From an uncultured Collinsella sp. (GTDB lineage: Bacteria; Actinomycetota; Coriobacteriia; Coriobacteriales; Coriobacteriaceae), in the NCBI GenBank assembly GCA_900552685.1, contig USAJ01000007.1, positions 1-64,000 on the forward strand: a DNA stretch of 64,000 nucleotides. The letters run 5' to 3'. A program made the position numbers and the translations under genes. This document shows, piece after piece, positions 8,450-17,585 of this stretch (its first letter is position 1; every line of letters begins with the position of its first letter). The notes below the pieces were generated by a model. That model saw nothing but the letters and a program-made list of their open reading frames with translations, had not been told where the DNA came from and did no database searches.

Positions 8450-8483
8450 GCAGGTAATACGAACAAGTGTTCCTATTACCTGC
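8450..8483. promoter_or_regulatory. Perfect LexA (SOS) box within a long palindrome
   Basis: CGAACAAGTGTTCC (8460-8473) fits the Bacillus-type LexA/DinR consensus CGAACRNRYGTTYC at every defined position. It is embedded in a larger inverted repeat with 10-bp arms (8450-8459 and 8474-8483). The box overlaps a possible GTTCCT-18-TAGACT promoter upstream of a small membrane-peptide gene. The palindrome could also act as a weak terminator for the aldehyde dehydrogenase. Confidence 0.6.
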
Positions 8484-8546
8484 ATTTTGCGTTAGACTAC
8501 TGCTATGGAGCACGGATGGGCCAACTCCCTTTAGAAGGGATTTGGT

Positions 8547-8630
8547 ATGAACGTAAGCGATGTTATTTCGTTATTGGCGTTGTTAATCGCGGCTATCGAA
8601 CTCGGCCTGTTTATCGGCCGAATGAAATAG
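8547..8630 (+). CDS. 27-residue hydrophobic peptide, holin-like toxin candidate
   Basis: The peptide starts MNVSDVISL, has a continuous hydrophobic helix (about residues 6-24, one internal glutamate) and ends in the basic GRMK. AGAAGGGA (8533-8540) sits 6 bp before the ATG. Size, composition and single membrane span resemble the 'putative holin-like toxin' peptides and other type I toxins, where an antisense RNA controls translation. A perfect SOS box lies about 75 bp upstream. An antisense RNA would have to come from the opposite strand at about 8560-8700; I see GC-rich complementarity there but no firm promoter. The remainder of 8631-8865 shows no other convincing gene. Confidence 0.55.
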   Translation: MNVSDVISLLALLIAAIELGLFIGRMK

Positions 8631-8865
8631 CCGCCCCCGCGTAAGCGAAGACGGCCACTTCTCACGATGAAAACGTGTATCGGAGTTGGCAAGACCCGCG
8701 GCAACGGATGCCATCCGTGCTCCTATCTTATCTGCAAGCGTTCCGTCGCGCAAGCGTTGCGGCAACTGGGTGAAAGGCACGAGCGGGTGAATTCGTGTCC
8801 GCACGGGCCCGTAAACTTCTCAGTAAGGTTAAGCGCCGGTTTATCCGGCCGTTAGAGGAGCTGCC

Positions 8866-9192
8866 ATGTACGAGCCTTCACGTGTGCTTCTGTCGTTTCA
8901 TATTGCAGGATTTCAATATGCCGACGGCGCTTTGGTCCTAGGCGATATTAAAGCGGGCGATAAACTGACGCTGTGCGCCGAGCGCGATAATCCCCATGAC
9001 CCCGAGGCGGTTGCGATCTATTACGGCAACACCAAGCTTGGCTATGTCCCGGGAAACGAGGTCGGCCCGCTGTCCTTGATGATGTATTACGGCCACGAGG
9101 ACGTATTTGAGGCCCGCGTGCAGCAGGTCGCTCCCGAGCGCAGCCCGTGGCATCAGGTGCGCGTTGGCCTCTACGTGGTGGATGCCCGCTAG
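8866..9192 (+). CDS. HIRAN domain protein
   Basis: A 108-residue stand-alone HIRAN domain. Family features are the FHIAGFQYADG strand, the AERDNPHDPEAVAIYY core and LGYVPGNEV. HIRAN domains bind DNA 3' ends or stalled forks in eukaryotic HLTF and are found alone in bacteria next to nucleic-acid enzymes; the bacterial role is unknown. A GAGGAGCTG ribosome site precedes the ATG. It is followed closely by a small charged protein, a phosphoesterase and a DUF2130 protein on the same strand. Confidence 0.85.
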   Translation: MYEPSRVLLSFHIAGFQYADGALVLGDIKAGDKLTLCAERDNPHDPEAVAIYYGNTKLGYVPGNEVGPLSLMMYYGHEDVFEARVQQVAPERSPWHQVRVGLYVVDAR

Positions 9193-9210
9193 TCGGCAAT
9201 GGAGGCGGCC

Positions 9211-9390
9211 ATGTTTGATGACGACGACCAGTTCGATCTGACAGACGATCCGTTTGAGTGGGATCTGCTACTCGACGACGATGAGTTGGAGCAGGATCGT
9301 AAGAAACGGCAGGACAAGAAAGCTCAGAGTGACGCTTCGAAAAAGAAAGACAAGCGCCGCCGCGGACTGTTCGGTGGGCTCTTTGGATGA
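9211..9390 (+). CDS. Small charged hypothetical protein
   Basis: A 59-residue protein with a strongly acidic N-terminal half (FDDDDQFDLTDDPFEWD) and a lysine/arginine-rich C-terminal half ending GGLFG. The start at 9211 is preferred because GGAGG lies just ahead; an ATG at 9199 overlaps that ribosome site. I recognise no domain. Charge segregation suggests a linker, chaperone or nucleic-acid-binding role. It starts 18 bp after the HIRAN gene, so the two are likely cotranscribed. Confidence 0.65.
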   Translation: MFDDDDQFDLTDDPFEWDLLLDDDELEQDRKKRQDKKAQSDASKKKDKRRRGLFGGLFG

Positions 9391-9456
9391 CCGCCGCATC
9401 GCTGCGTCTGTATACTTAGCACGAGTTGAACGCGTTGCGAAATGAGGGCATAGACG

Positions 9457-10002
9457 ATGATGTGGTTTACCGCCGACCTGCACCTGGGCGATACGAATAT
9501 CTTGCACGACATGGACCGGCCGTTTGGCTCGGTCGAGGAGATGAACCGCAAGGTCATCGATGTCATCAATGAGTGCGTGACTGCGGATGACCGTCTCTAC
9601 ATCCTGGGAGACTTTACCTATCGTTTGCCCCTAGCGGATGCCGTGCACCTGCGCGAGCGTATCGAATGCAAGAATGTGACGCTCATCCGCGGTAACCATG
9701 ACGGCGACTGGGAAGATCCGGACGCGCCGCAGATTTGGGAAGACGTGCGCGATTACCTGGAGATTGCCCCTGGCTATGCCAAGGGCCATCGTCTGGTTAT
9801 GAGCCACTACCCCATGCTCAGCTGGAACGGCAAGGCGCGTGGCGCCATCATGCTGCACGGGCATATCCACAGCAGGGGAGACCGCACCAACGCGCGCAAC
9901 CGCGATCGCGAGCGCCCTATCTTTCGCTACGATGTCGGTCTCGATGCCAACGAGTACAAGCCCGTAAGCCGGGATCAAATCCTGGGCTTCTTTGGACTGT
10001 AA
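9457..10002 (+). CDS. Calcineurin-like metallophosphoesterase
   Basis: A 181-residue binuclear-metal phosphoesterase. Its motifs are in order: D7-x-H9 (TADLHLGD), GDF at 51-53, GNHD at 79-82, SHYP at 116-119 and GHIH at 135-138. It belongs to the small YfcE/phage-type group that acts on phosphodiesters or nucleotides; the substrate is unknown. Starts at 9457 and 9460 are both possible behind GAGGG. The neighbours (HIRAN and DUF2130 proteins) hint at nucleic-acid metabolism. Confidence 0.9.
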   Translation: MMWFTADLHLGDTNILHDMDRPFGSVEEMNRKVIDVINECVTADDRLYILGDFTYRLPLADAVHLRERIECKNVTLIRGNHDGDWEDPDAPQIWEDVRDYLEIAPGYAKGHRLVMSHYPMLSWNGKARGAIMLHGHIHSRGDRTNARNRDRERPIFRYDVGLDANEYKPVSRDQILGFFGL

Positions 10003-10020
10003 TGCTCGAACCACCACACA

Positions 10021-10057
10021 AACCACCACAAAGGTGCCTGTCCCCTTTGTGGTGGTT
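10021..10057. repeat. Palindromic repeat with GGGACAGG core
   Basis: AACCACCACAAAGG (10021-10034) pairs perfectly with 10044-10057 around TGCCTGTCC. Read on the minus strand the core is GGGGACAGGCACC. A related hairpin with the same ACAGG core but different outer arms occurs at 23922-23952. Such elements resemble REP sequences mobilised by IS200-like (RAYT) transposases, which is inference. Confidence 0.75.
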
Positions 10058-10152
10058 CTGGCGCCGTTGCCATTATGGCGGCGGCGTCTTTTTTGTCCGT
10101 GCGGCGCGGTAGAGTGTAAGCGGTTGAAATTTGCGTCCATCGAGGAGCTGCT

Positions 10153-11910
10153 ATGAACGAGATCAAGTGCCCGCATTGTGGCGAAGTTTTTAAGGTCGAT
10201 GCGTCTGGCTATGCGGACATCGTCAAGCAAGTGCGCAATGCCGAGTTTTCGCGCGACCTGGATGAGCGTGTGAAGGCAGTCCAGCGCGAGGGCGAGCAGG
10301 CGCTGGAGCTTGAGCGCTCGCGTTCGACGGCTGCCTTGCAAAAGGCAGATTCTCAGCGCAACGCTCAACTTGTCGAGCAGAAGAACGCCGCGGAGCAGAA
10401 GCTGGCACAAGAGGTTGCCAAGCGCGACGCTGAGCTTGCCGAGCTGCGCGCCAAGCTCGAGGGCGCTGCCACAGAGCGCGAGAGCGCAAGTCAGCGCGCG
10501 GCGGTTGAGGCCCGTGCCGATGCTCAAAAGGAAAACGCCGAGCTTCAGCGAGAAATCGACAATTTGCGTGCGCAGCTGGAGCGCAAAGATGACGAAGCCA
10601 AGCTCGTCGAGTCGGTGGCGCGCAATGCTGCTCAAAACGATTTGGCTGCACGTGATGCTCAGATTGCCGAGCTGCAGGCCAGGCTTGCCGCGGCGGACAA
10701 GGCCCAGGAGATGGCGCTTGCCGCTGCCGCGGCAGAGTCGCAGCGCGAGCTCGATGCTGCTCGCGGTGAAGCTGAGCGCGCGCTTGCTGACTACCGCGCG
10801 ACGGTACAGGAGAAGTTTTCCGCCGCAAAGGCACAATCTGAGCAAGAGGCCGAGGGTCTGCGTGCCCAGTTGCGCGAGCAGGAACTGATGGCAAAAATGA
10901 ACCTGTCGGAGGCGGTCGCCGCGGCGGAGCGAGAGCGCGATGAGGCACGTGCCAAGCTGACGAGCGAGCTGGCGGTGCGCGATTCTCGCGAGGAACAGGC
11001 CAAGGCGGCACACGAGCTCGAGCTTGCGCAGGCCAAGCGCGCGAGTGATGACCTGATTCGCTACAAGGATGAAGAGATTGAGCGCCTTAAGGACATGAAG
11101 GTGCGCCTGTCCACCAAGATGGTGGGCGAGTCGCTCGAGCAGCACTGCGAGACCGAGTTTAACCGCCTACGCATGACGGCGTTTCCCAACGCGTACTTCG
11201 AGAAAGACAACGATGCGTCCGAGGGTACCAAGGGCGACTTTATCTTCCGCGAGTGCGATGCGAGCGGCAACGAGGTCATTTCGATTATGTTCGAGATGAA
11301 AAACGAGAACGACGAGACCGCGACCAAGCATAAAAACGAGGACTTCTTTAAGAAGCTCGACCACGATCGTCGCCAGAAAGGCTGTGAGTATGCAGTGCTC
11401 TGCACGCTGCTCGAGCCCGAGAGCGAGCTTTACAATGCCGGCATCGTGGACGTGAGCTATCGCTACGAGAAGATGTACGTGATCCGTCCGCAGTTTTTCA
11501 TTCCCATGATCACGCTTCTGCGCAACGCCGCCATGGGTTCGCTGCGCTATAAGCAGGAGCTGGCGGAGTACAAGCAGCAGAACATCGACGTCACGAACTT
11601 CGAAGCCAAGATGGAAAAGTTCAAGAACGATTTCGGCCGCAACTACGAGATCGCGAGCCGCAAGTTCCAAACGGCAATCGATGAGATTGACAAGACGATT
11701 AGCCATCTGCAGAAAACCAAGGAGGCGTTGCTGTCCTCCGAGAACAATCTGCGCCTAGCCAACAAGAAGGCCGACGATCTTACTATTCGCAAGCTCACCT
11801 GGGGCAACAAGACCATGAAGGCGGCGTTTGACGAGGCACGCGGGGCTGCGCCAGAGACAAACGATGAGCCCGCCGAGGCGGATTCGTATGAGGTCGAGGA
11901 TGCCGAGTAA
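10153..11910 (+). CDS. DUF2130 domain protein (coiled coil plus nuclease-like domain)
   Basis: A 585-residue protein. It opens with a CPHCGEVF zinc-knuckle-like motif (residues 6-13), continues with a very long alanine/glutamate/arginine-rich coiled coil (about 25-320) and ends in the DUF2130 domain (about 335-500). That domain carries the FEMKNEN and [19 protein letters not shown] segments and has been related to restriction-endonuclease-like folds. The C-terminal tail is acidic. Function is unknown; a DNA-associated or phage-related role is plausible. GAGGAG precedes the ATG. A strong terminator follows. Confidence 0.9.
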   Translation: MNEIKCPHCGEVFKVDASGYADIVKQVRNAEFSRDLDERVKAVQREGEQALELERSRSTAALQKADSQRNAQLVEQKNAAEQKLAQEVAKRDAELAELRAKLEGAATERESASQRAAVEARADAQKENAELQREIDNLRAQLERKDDEAKLVESVARNAAQNDLAARDAQIAELQARLAAADKAQEMALAAAAAESQRELDAARGEAERALADYRATVQEKFSAAKAQSEQEAEGLRAQLREQELMAKMNLSEAVAAAERERDEARAKLTSELAVRDSREEQAKAAHELELAQAKRASDDLIRYKDEEIERLKDMKVRLSTKMVGESLEQHCETEFNRLRMTAFPNAYFEKDNDASEGTKGDFIFRECDASGNEVISIMFEMKNENDETATKHKNEDFFKKLDHDRRQKGCEYAVLCTLLEPESELYNAGIVDVSYRYEKMYVIRPQFFIPMITLLRNAAMGSLRYKQELAEYKQQNIDVTNFEAKMEKFKNDFGRNYEIASRKFQTAIDEIDKTISHLQKTKEALLSSENNLRLANKKADDLTIRKLTWGNKTMKAAFDEARGAAPETNDEPAEADSYEVEDAE

Positions 11911-11928
11911 GGCATAGCGTATAGTGCA

Positions 11929-11968
11929 AAAGCGGGGCCGCTGGCAATATTGCCAACAGCCCCGTTTC
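11929..11968. terminator. Bidirectional terminator between convergent genes
   Basis: AAAGCGGGGC pairs with GCCCCGTTT around an inner TGGCAA/TTGCCA stem. A-rich and T-rich flanks on both sides serve the DUF2130 gene on the plus strand and the helicase gene on the minus strand. Confidence 0.8.
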
Positions 11969-11984
11969 GTTCCAGTATGTTCGG

Positions 11985-14666
11985 CTAGTTATCGAGCAGG
12001 TCCTCGATAAAGCCGACGCGGTAGTTTTTGAAGATGACCTCGCCGCCGTCTTGCGTGGCGTCCAGATCGACATCGCCCATGATGCCAAAATCGTGGTCGC
12101 CGTCCTCGTCGGCAAAGATCTGGTGCACGTGCCATACGTGCGCGGTCTTCTCATCGGACTCATCGATGGAAAACATCGCGGCACTGCGGGCATCTCCGTC
12201 GGTGAGGATTTCCTCGTGCTGCTCGTGGTAGGCATCGAGCGCCTTTTGCCAGCGGATCTCGCTCATGCCCCAGTCGTCATCGAGCTCGCCCAGGTCGCGA
12301 ACGTGCTCGCGAGCGGCAAAGGTCACGCGGCGGAAGAGCGCGTTGCGAACCAACAGCGTGCAGCCGCGGCGGTCCGCTACGACCTCGTCGATGCCCTGTG
12401 GCGGCGCGGCGTCGAGGGCTGCCGGGTTGCCGGCGTTCTCCCACTCGTCCACCAGGCTCGAGTCCACCGAGCGCACCACAAAGCCCAGCCACGAGATAAT
12501 GTCGCGCAGGCGCTCGTCGCGTTTCTCGATGGGTACGGTGCGGTCGAGCGAACGGTAGGCCTCTGCCAGGTAGCGCAGCAAAATGCCCTCGGAGCGGGCG
12601 ATGCCGAGCTTTTGAATGTAACCCTTAAAGTCGCTCGCGCTTTCCAGCATATCGCGCAGGACGCTCTTGGGAGAGAGCTGGTAGTCGTTGGCCCAGGGCA
12701 CTTCCTGGCAGTACTTGTCAAAGGCGGCATCGAGCAAGTCCTCGAGCGGCTTTTCGTAGGTGACCTCCTGGATGCGCTCCAGGCGTTCCTCATATTCGAC
12801 GCCGTCGGCCTTCATTTCGGCCATCGCGCGGTCGCGCGCGGCGCGCTCCTGTGCGCGCAATACCTGCTTGGGGTCCTCGAGCGTAGCCTCGACCATCGAG
12901 ATGAGGTCCATGGTATAGGTCTCACTCTCGGGGTCGAGCAGCTCCAGCGCGGCAAGCAAAAACGGCGAGAGCGGCTGATCGAGCGCAAAGTCCTCGGGCA
13001 GATCGACCGTCAGTGCATAGTCGATGTCTGGTGCGGCGTCAGTCGGGGCGTCGGGTGCGGGCGGCACCTCGGTGCGAACGACGACGCCGGAATCGATGAG
13101 CGTGGCGAAGATTTCGTCGGCACGAACCTCGAGCTTTGCCTTTTCCTCGGGGGTCTGCAGGCTTGTCTCGATGAGGTCGTGTACGCGGGCACGGGCGTCG
13201 CCGCCCTGCTCGACCACGCTAATCACCATGGAGTGCGTGATGCGCAGGCGCGGCTTGAGCGTTTCGGGCTGCGTCTCGATCAGGCGCTCAAAGGTCTGCT
13301 TGTTCCAGGTGACAAAGCCCTCGGGGGCCTTCTTCTTTTTAATCTTGCGGAGCTTCTTGGGATCGTCGCCCGCCTTGGCCATGAGCTTGGCGTTCTCGAT
13401 CTCGTGCTCCGGGGCCTCGGCGATGACCATGCCCTCGGTGTCAAAGCCTGAGCGGCCGGCGCGACCGGCAATCTGATGGAACTCGCGGGCGCGCAGACGA
13501 CGCATCTTGTAGCCATCGAACTTGGTGAGCGCGGTGAGCACCACGGTGTGGATGGGTACGTTGATGCCGACGCCGAGCGTATCGGTGCCGCAGATGACGG
13601 GCAGCAGGCCCTGCTGCGCCAAGCGCTCGACCAGCAGACGATAGCGCGGCAACATGCCAGCATGGTGCACGCCGACGCCGCAGCCGAGCAGGCGCTTGAG
13701 AATCTTGCCAAAAGCCGTGGAGAAGCTCGTGCCTTTGGCGGCTTCCTTAATAGCCTCGCGCTGCTCCTTGCTGGCAATGCCAAAGTTGGCGAGGGATTGC
13801 GCCGTCGCAAGGGCGGCATCCTGGCTAAAGTGCACGATGTAGAGTGGGGCCTCGCCGCGACGCATCGCGAGCTCGACCGTGCCCTCGAGCGAGGTCGTCA
13901 CGTAGTCGTAGCTCAGCGGTACGGGGCGTGGGGCATCGATGACCAAGTCGCAGGTGGCGCCGGTGTGTTCCTCGAGTGAGGCGGCGATCGCGGTGACATC
14001 GCCGAGCGTGGCGCTCATGAGCATGAATTGCGTGTGGGGCAGGGTGAGCAGCGGCACCTGCCAGGCCCAACCGCGGTCGGGGTCGGCAAAGTAGTGGAAC
14101 TCGTCCATGGCCACGCAGCCCACGTCGGCATCTCCGCCCTCGCGCAGTGCGTCGTTGGCAAGGATCTCTGCCGTGCAGCAGATGACGGGCGCCTTGGTGT
14201 TGATATGCGTGTCGCCGGTGATCATACCGACGTTATCGCGGCCGAGCACCTGTACCAAATCGAAGAACTTTTCGCTGACCAAGGCCTTGATGGGAGCCGT
14301 GTAGTAGCAGCGCTTGCCCTGCGCCATGCCCATAAAGAGCATGCCCAGCGCGACAAGCGACTTGCCCGATCCGGTCGGTGTGCCCAAAATGACGTGATCG
14401 CCGGCAGCCAGGTCCATGAGGGCCTCTTCTTGGTGCTCCCACAGCTCAATGCCGCGGTCGCTCGTCCATTCAAAGAAGCGCTCGAATGCCTGATCAGGTG
14501 TGAGCCATGGTTCGGGTTCGCTGCCGTCCTCGGGCTCCCACCAGGTGGGGGAGAGCGCGCCGAGCGAGCCGAACTCGGCTTCGGTTCCCGTGCCGCCCGA
14601 GAATGAGCTGGCGGCGCCGGCGCCGGAGACGGTGCTGGCGGCGGTATCTGTCGTGGTCTGTGCCAT
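11985..14666 (-). CDS. DEAD/DEAH-box helicase with DUF3516 (Ski2-like)
   Basis: An 893-residue superfamily 2 ATPase. After a low-complexity N-terminus (residues 1-40) come Walker A GTPTGSGKS (95-103), the DEFH box (188-191), MLMSATLG and the QIAGRAGRSG motif VI. The DUF3516-type C-terminal region follows. Relatives in Actinobacteria are described as Ski2/Mtr4-like RNA helicases; the substrate here is unproven. The ATG at 14666 follows GAGAGAAAG. It is transcribed alone or with the genes upstream on the minus strand (trmB is 98 bp away). Confidence 0.93.
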   Translation of the reverse strand: MAQTTTDTAASTVSGAGAASSFSGGTGTEAEFGSLGALSPTWWEPEDGSEPEPWLTPDQAFERFFEWTSDRGIELWEHQEEALMDLAAGDHVILGTPTGSGKSLVALGMLFMGMAQGKRCYYTAPIKALVSEKFFDLVQVLGRDNVGMITGDTHINTKAPVICCTAEILANDALREGGDADVGCVAMDEFHYFADPDRGWAWQVPLLTLPHTQFMLMSATLGDVTAIAASLEEHTGATCDLVIDAPRPVPLSYDYVTTSLEGTVELAMRRGEAPLYIVHFSQDAALATAQSLANFGIASKEQREAIKEAAKGTSFSTAFGKILKRLLGCGVGVHHAGMLPRYRLLVERLAQQGLLPVICGTDTLGVGINVPIHTVVLTALTKFDGYKMRRLRAREFHQIAGRAGRSGFDTEGMVIAEAPEHEIENAKLMAKAGDDPKKLRKIKKKKAPEGFVTWNKQTFERLIETQPETLKPRLRITHSMVISVVEQGGDARARVHDLIETSLQTPEEKAKLEVRADEIFATLIDSGVVVRTEVPPAPDAPTDAAPDIDYALTVDLPEDFALDQPLSPFLLAALELLDPESETYTMDLISMVEATLEDPKQVLRAQERAARDRAMAEMKADGVEYEERLERIQEVTYEKPLEDLLDAAFDKYCQEVPWANDYQLSPKSVLRDMLESASDFKGYIQKLGIARSEGILLRYLAEAYRSLDRTVPIEKRDERLRDIISWLGFVVRSVDSSLVDEWENAGNPAALDAAPPQGIDEVVADRRGCTLLVRNALFRRVTFAAREHVRDLGELDDDWGMSEIRWQKALDAYHEQHEEILTDGDARSAAMFSIDESDEKTAHVWHVHQIFADEDGDHDFGIMGDVDLDATQDGGEVIFKNYRVGFIEDLLDN

Positions 14667-14764
14667 GTGTTTGCTTTCTCTCGCGATTGTCCGCCAACTA
14701 TTATGGCGTAGCGGCGGCGCGGAGCGGCAGCGCGCGAGAAAATGCAGGAAATGGGCGTGCGGTG

Positions 14765-15604
14765 CTAGCGTTCCTGAGGCAGGCGCTTCTTGCCTTTGCG
14801 GGCACGGTTTCTAAAGTTCTCGACGGCCTCTTCCATGCCTAAAGGCACATAGGTGAGCTCATCGAGGTTATCGGGCAGGTAGCAGGCAAGACTTTGCTCC
14901 TGCACGCGGCCCGCTTGGAGCTGTTCATCGCTGGGCAGCGTGTCGGGAGTGGCGCAAATGCCATAGACGGCGGCACCCATCTCGCGCGTGCGGCGCTCGT
15001 ATTCGGTCTCGGGATGCTCGGGATGGTCGCGGCGAACGTCGTCGCTTACCCAAAGTGTGTCGTAGCCTGCCGCGGCAAACTGCCCCAGGGCGTAGTCGCG
15101 CAGTGGCTTGCTGTCGGTTCGCAGCGTGACGGTAGCGCCGGCTGCAAGGAGCGGGCGGTAGAGCATCAAATGGTCGACATGGACGAGTCGTTTTTTGGCG
15201 TACTTTGCCTTGGGCTGCGGCGTGGGAAAGTTGATGGTGATGGCGTCGAGCTCGCCGGCGGCAAATAACTGCGGCAGCGATGCGGCGCCTCGGGGCAGGA
15301 CGAGCGCGTTGGATAGCTCCTGCTCGCAGATTTTCTGTGCGGCATAGGCGATGCAGATGGGCTCCTGGTCCATGCCGATAAAGAGGGTGTTTGGCTCGTG
15401 GGCCGCGCGCTCTACAAGGTACGTTCCCTTGCCACAGCCAAGATCAAGGTGAAGGTGTTCGAAGGGCTTGCTGCCAGCTGGCGCACAGGCCTTGCGCCAA
15501 TCTCCGGCATAGGCCTCGGGGTTCGTCTCAATCGCATCGGCGTAGCGCTCCAGGCGCTCCTCGAGCACAAAGTTCTTAGGCGTGCGAACGTGGACGGCTC
15601 CCAT
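14765..15604 (-). CDS. trmB: tRNA (guanine-N7)-methyltransferase TrmB-like
   Basis: A 279-residue Rossmann methyltransferase. DLGCGKG (54-60) binds S-adenosylmethionine, and the MDQEP acidic loop follows. TrmB makes m7G46 in tRNA variable loops. The motif normally reading NFSDPWPK is NFPTPQPK here (125-132), so the aspartate and tryptophan are replaced, while the following KKRL (which normally reads KRRL) is kept. About 60 extra C-terminal residues are present. The family assignment is good; activity on m7G46 is less certain because of the motif change. Confidence 0.85.
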   Translation of the reverse strand: MGAVHVRTPKNFVLEERLERYADAIETNPEAYAGDWRKACAPAGSKPFEHLHLDLGCGKGTYLVERAAHEPNTLFIGMDQEPICIAYAAQKICEQELSNALVLPRGAASLPQLFAAGELDAITINFPTPQPKAKYAKKRLVHVDHLMLYRPLLAAGATVTLRTDSKPLRDYALGQFAAAGYDTLWVSDDVRRDHPEHPETEYERRTREMGAAVYGICATPDTLPSDEQLQAGRVQEQSLACYLPDNLDELTYVPLGMEEAVENFRNRARKGKKRLPQER

Positions 15605-15722
15605 GAGGCTCCTTGGTCATAAGTATGGAACGCATAGCTGCACGTTCCGTCAATGGATTGAAAAAGGGCGGGCATAGTTTGCCCGAAAGATGCGGTGCGG
15701 CTCGGCGGCGAGTCGTCGATGC

Positions 15723-16595
15723 CTACAGGCGCTTGAGAATCACATAGCGGTTGAGCTCGCCGCTACGACCGTCGGCATGGAAGCGCTCAAGCTCACGCAC
15801 GGGGACCTCGCCGCTCTTGTAGAACGTACGGACGCCGCGCACCAGGTCGGTGATCTGCTGATCGTCAAAGTGGTGGCAATAGCGGTAGGCGTGGCGGTCG
15901 TTTTGCCAGCCGATGAGGTGGTCGCCGGCTTCAAACTGCGCGGAATCGTAACCCTCAAACGGCGGGGTGAGCTCGGCGCGGGCCTCGGCGCGAACGGCCT
16001 TGCGCGCCATGCGCTCGTCATTCATAAACTCCCAAAAGCTGATGGCGATGATGCCGCCCGGGCGCGTCTGGCGCACCAGGGCGTCGAGCACGCGTACGCG
16101 GTACTCGCACGACGGCACGTGGTGCATAAAACCAAAGCAGACCGAGATGTCGGCGAGCGGTGCGTCGAAAAGCACATCGGGCGTCTCGGCGGGGTTGAGC
16201 TTCATGAGGGCATCGAGCACGTCGAGTTCCTGGAAGTGCAGGTTGGGAATGCGCAGGGCGTGACCGCGCGCATCGATAGCCAAATCCTGGCACGAGTCGA
16301 CGCCATAGAACTCAAACGGGCAGCTGGCATCTGCTGAGGGGTTTGCGCCGTCGACGCCCTTGGCGGCAAGTGCGCCGCCGGCAGCAAAGTTCTCGAATCG
16401 CATATTGCCGCAGGCAAGATCGAAGACGCGGACGGGATGCTCGATCGTGGCGACGTCGAGCTGCCCGAGCGCGATGTCCATGGTGTGCACCCAGCCGGGC
16501 CACGGGGCCTGCCGCGTATCGGAAAAGGAGGCGGAGTGTTCGCGATAGAACGTGTTGTTGAGCTGGATGAGCGATGAGGCGAAATCGCGGTTCAC
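15723..16595 (-). CDS. Class I SAM-dependent methyltransferase, Trm9-like
   Basis: A 290-residue methyltransferase. The SAM motif is DLACGN (59-64), followed by a CFGFMHHVPS segment, the RQTRPGGIIAISFW strand and a C-terminal RYCHHFDDQQITDL stretch. This layout recalls Trm9/ALKBH8-type tRNA wobble-uridine methyltransferases, but similarity is judged by eye. I chose the GTG at 16595 because GGAGGGAG sits about 8 bp upstream; in-frame ATGs at 16643 and 16730 lack ribosome sites. Elp3, which makes the cm5U34 that Trm9 methylates, is encoded 2 kb away. Confidence 0.75.
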   Translation of the reverse strand: MNRDFASSLIQLNNTFYREHSASFSDTRQAPWPGWVHTMDIALGQLDVATIEHPVRVFDLACGNMRFENFAAGGALAAKGVDGANPSADASCPFEFYGVDSCQDLAIDARGHALRIPNLHFQELDVLDALMKLNPAETPDVLFDAPLADISVCFGFMHHVPSCEYRVRVLDALVRQTRPGGIIAISFWEFMNDERMARKAVRAEARAELTPPFEGYDSAQFEAGDHLIGWQNDRHAYRYCHHFDDQQITDLVRGVRTFYKSGEVPVRELERFHADGRSGELNRYVILKRL

Positions 16596-16862
16596 GGCGC
16601 GGAACTCCCTCCGTTGGCGGTGCGGAATAAACAGTACGACCATACTACCGTTAACGCCGCAACGGGGACAACCGAGCCGTGGGTCATTGCTTTGTTTGGA
16701 CACATTTCCGCAGCTCATATGTGCCCGCAACCGCCGGTTGTCAAAAATCTCACTAGAATAGGTGGCATGCTTTTGGCGGTGGCGGATAGATTTTTAACTG
16801 TGCAAGGCGCCTTAAGAACAAAAACGGTCCGGCGGCACGGCTGGCATCACATAGGAGGAACC

Positions 16863-17585
16863 ATGAATGTAGAAACTGCGCAGCGGCTCGCCGACCTTCG
16901 TCGCAGCAAGGGTTTTAGCCAAGAAGGGCTGGCGCGAAAGCTGGGGCTGTCGCGCCAGGCGGTCAGTAAATGGGAGCGCGCGGAGAGCTCGCCCGATACC
17001 GAGAACCTGATCTCGCTCGCCAAACTTTATGGCGTGAGCCTGGACGAGCTGCTCAATCCGAGCGACGAGATCGAGGACGATATCGAGTTTGAGAACGAGG
17101 ACCGCGCCCGCCAGCGCGAGGCCGAGGCGGCAGAGCGTGCTCGCACCCATGAGGCGGCGGCGCGCGCTACCGAGGCGGCAACGCAGGCGAGTGATGCTGC
17201 GGCCAAGGCGGCGCAAGCGGCAAGCTGGAGTGCGCAGGCTGCCAATGCGGCGACGGCTCAGGCGACGAGTGGCGGCGCAGTTGGCTCGACTCCGGTGAAG
17301 GGCCCGTTCCAGTCGTTCCCGTATTGGGCCGTGTGCTGGCTGCTGTTCTTTTTGCTGATGTTCCTGTTTGGTGCCGGTCCCTTTGCCGCGCTGATCTTCT
17401 TTACGATCCCCATCTATCACTGGGTGGCGCGTGCGCTCGATGGTGATTGGGCACGCGGGGTTATTCAGGTTGGTCCGGCGCCGGTGGCGGTCAGGGCCCA
17501 GGGGAAGGATACTTCTGCGGAACCTGATGCTGACGTGGCTACCGCGGCCACCGCTGAGCCATGTGCCAAAGAAGGTGACGAATGA
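16863..17585 (+). CDS. XRE-family regulator with membrane domain
   Basis: A 240-residue protein with an N-terminal Cro/C1 helix-turn-helix (residues 6-62, core LARKLGLSRQAVSKWER). An alanine/glutamate/arginine-rich helical linker (about 75-145) and one or two membrane segments (about 155-190) follow, then a polar C-terminus. AGGAGG precedes the ATG at 16863; an open frame runs further upstream without a ribosome site. The membrane anchor suggests a one-component sensor of envelope state. Its stop overlaps the next start (ATGA), coupling it to a DUF4097 protein. Confidence 0.85.
   Translation: MNVETAQRLADLRRSKGFSQEGLARKLGLSRQAVSKWERAESSPDTENLISLAKLYGVSLDELLNPSDEIEDDIEFENEDRARQREAEAAERARTHEAAARATEAATQASDAAAKAAQAASWSAQAANAATAQATSGGAVGSTPVKGPFQSFPYWAVCWLLFFLLMFLFGAGPFAALIFFTIPIYHWVARALDGDWARGVIQVGPAPVAVRAQGKDTSAEPDADVATAATAEPCAKEGDE

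Noticed and set aside
8667..8855. A 62-residue cysteine-containing frame after the small membrane peptide
   Set aside because: No ribosome site, no recognisable pattern, and it lies in a region better explained as untranslated or antisense RNA.
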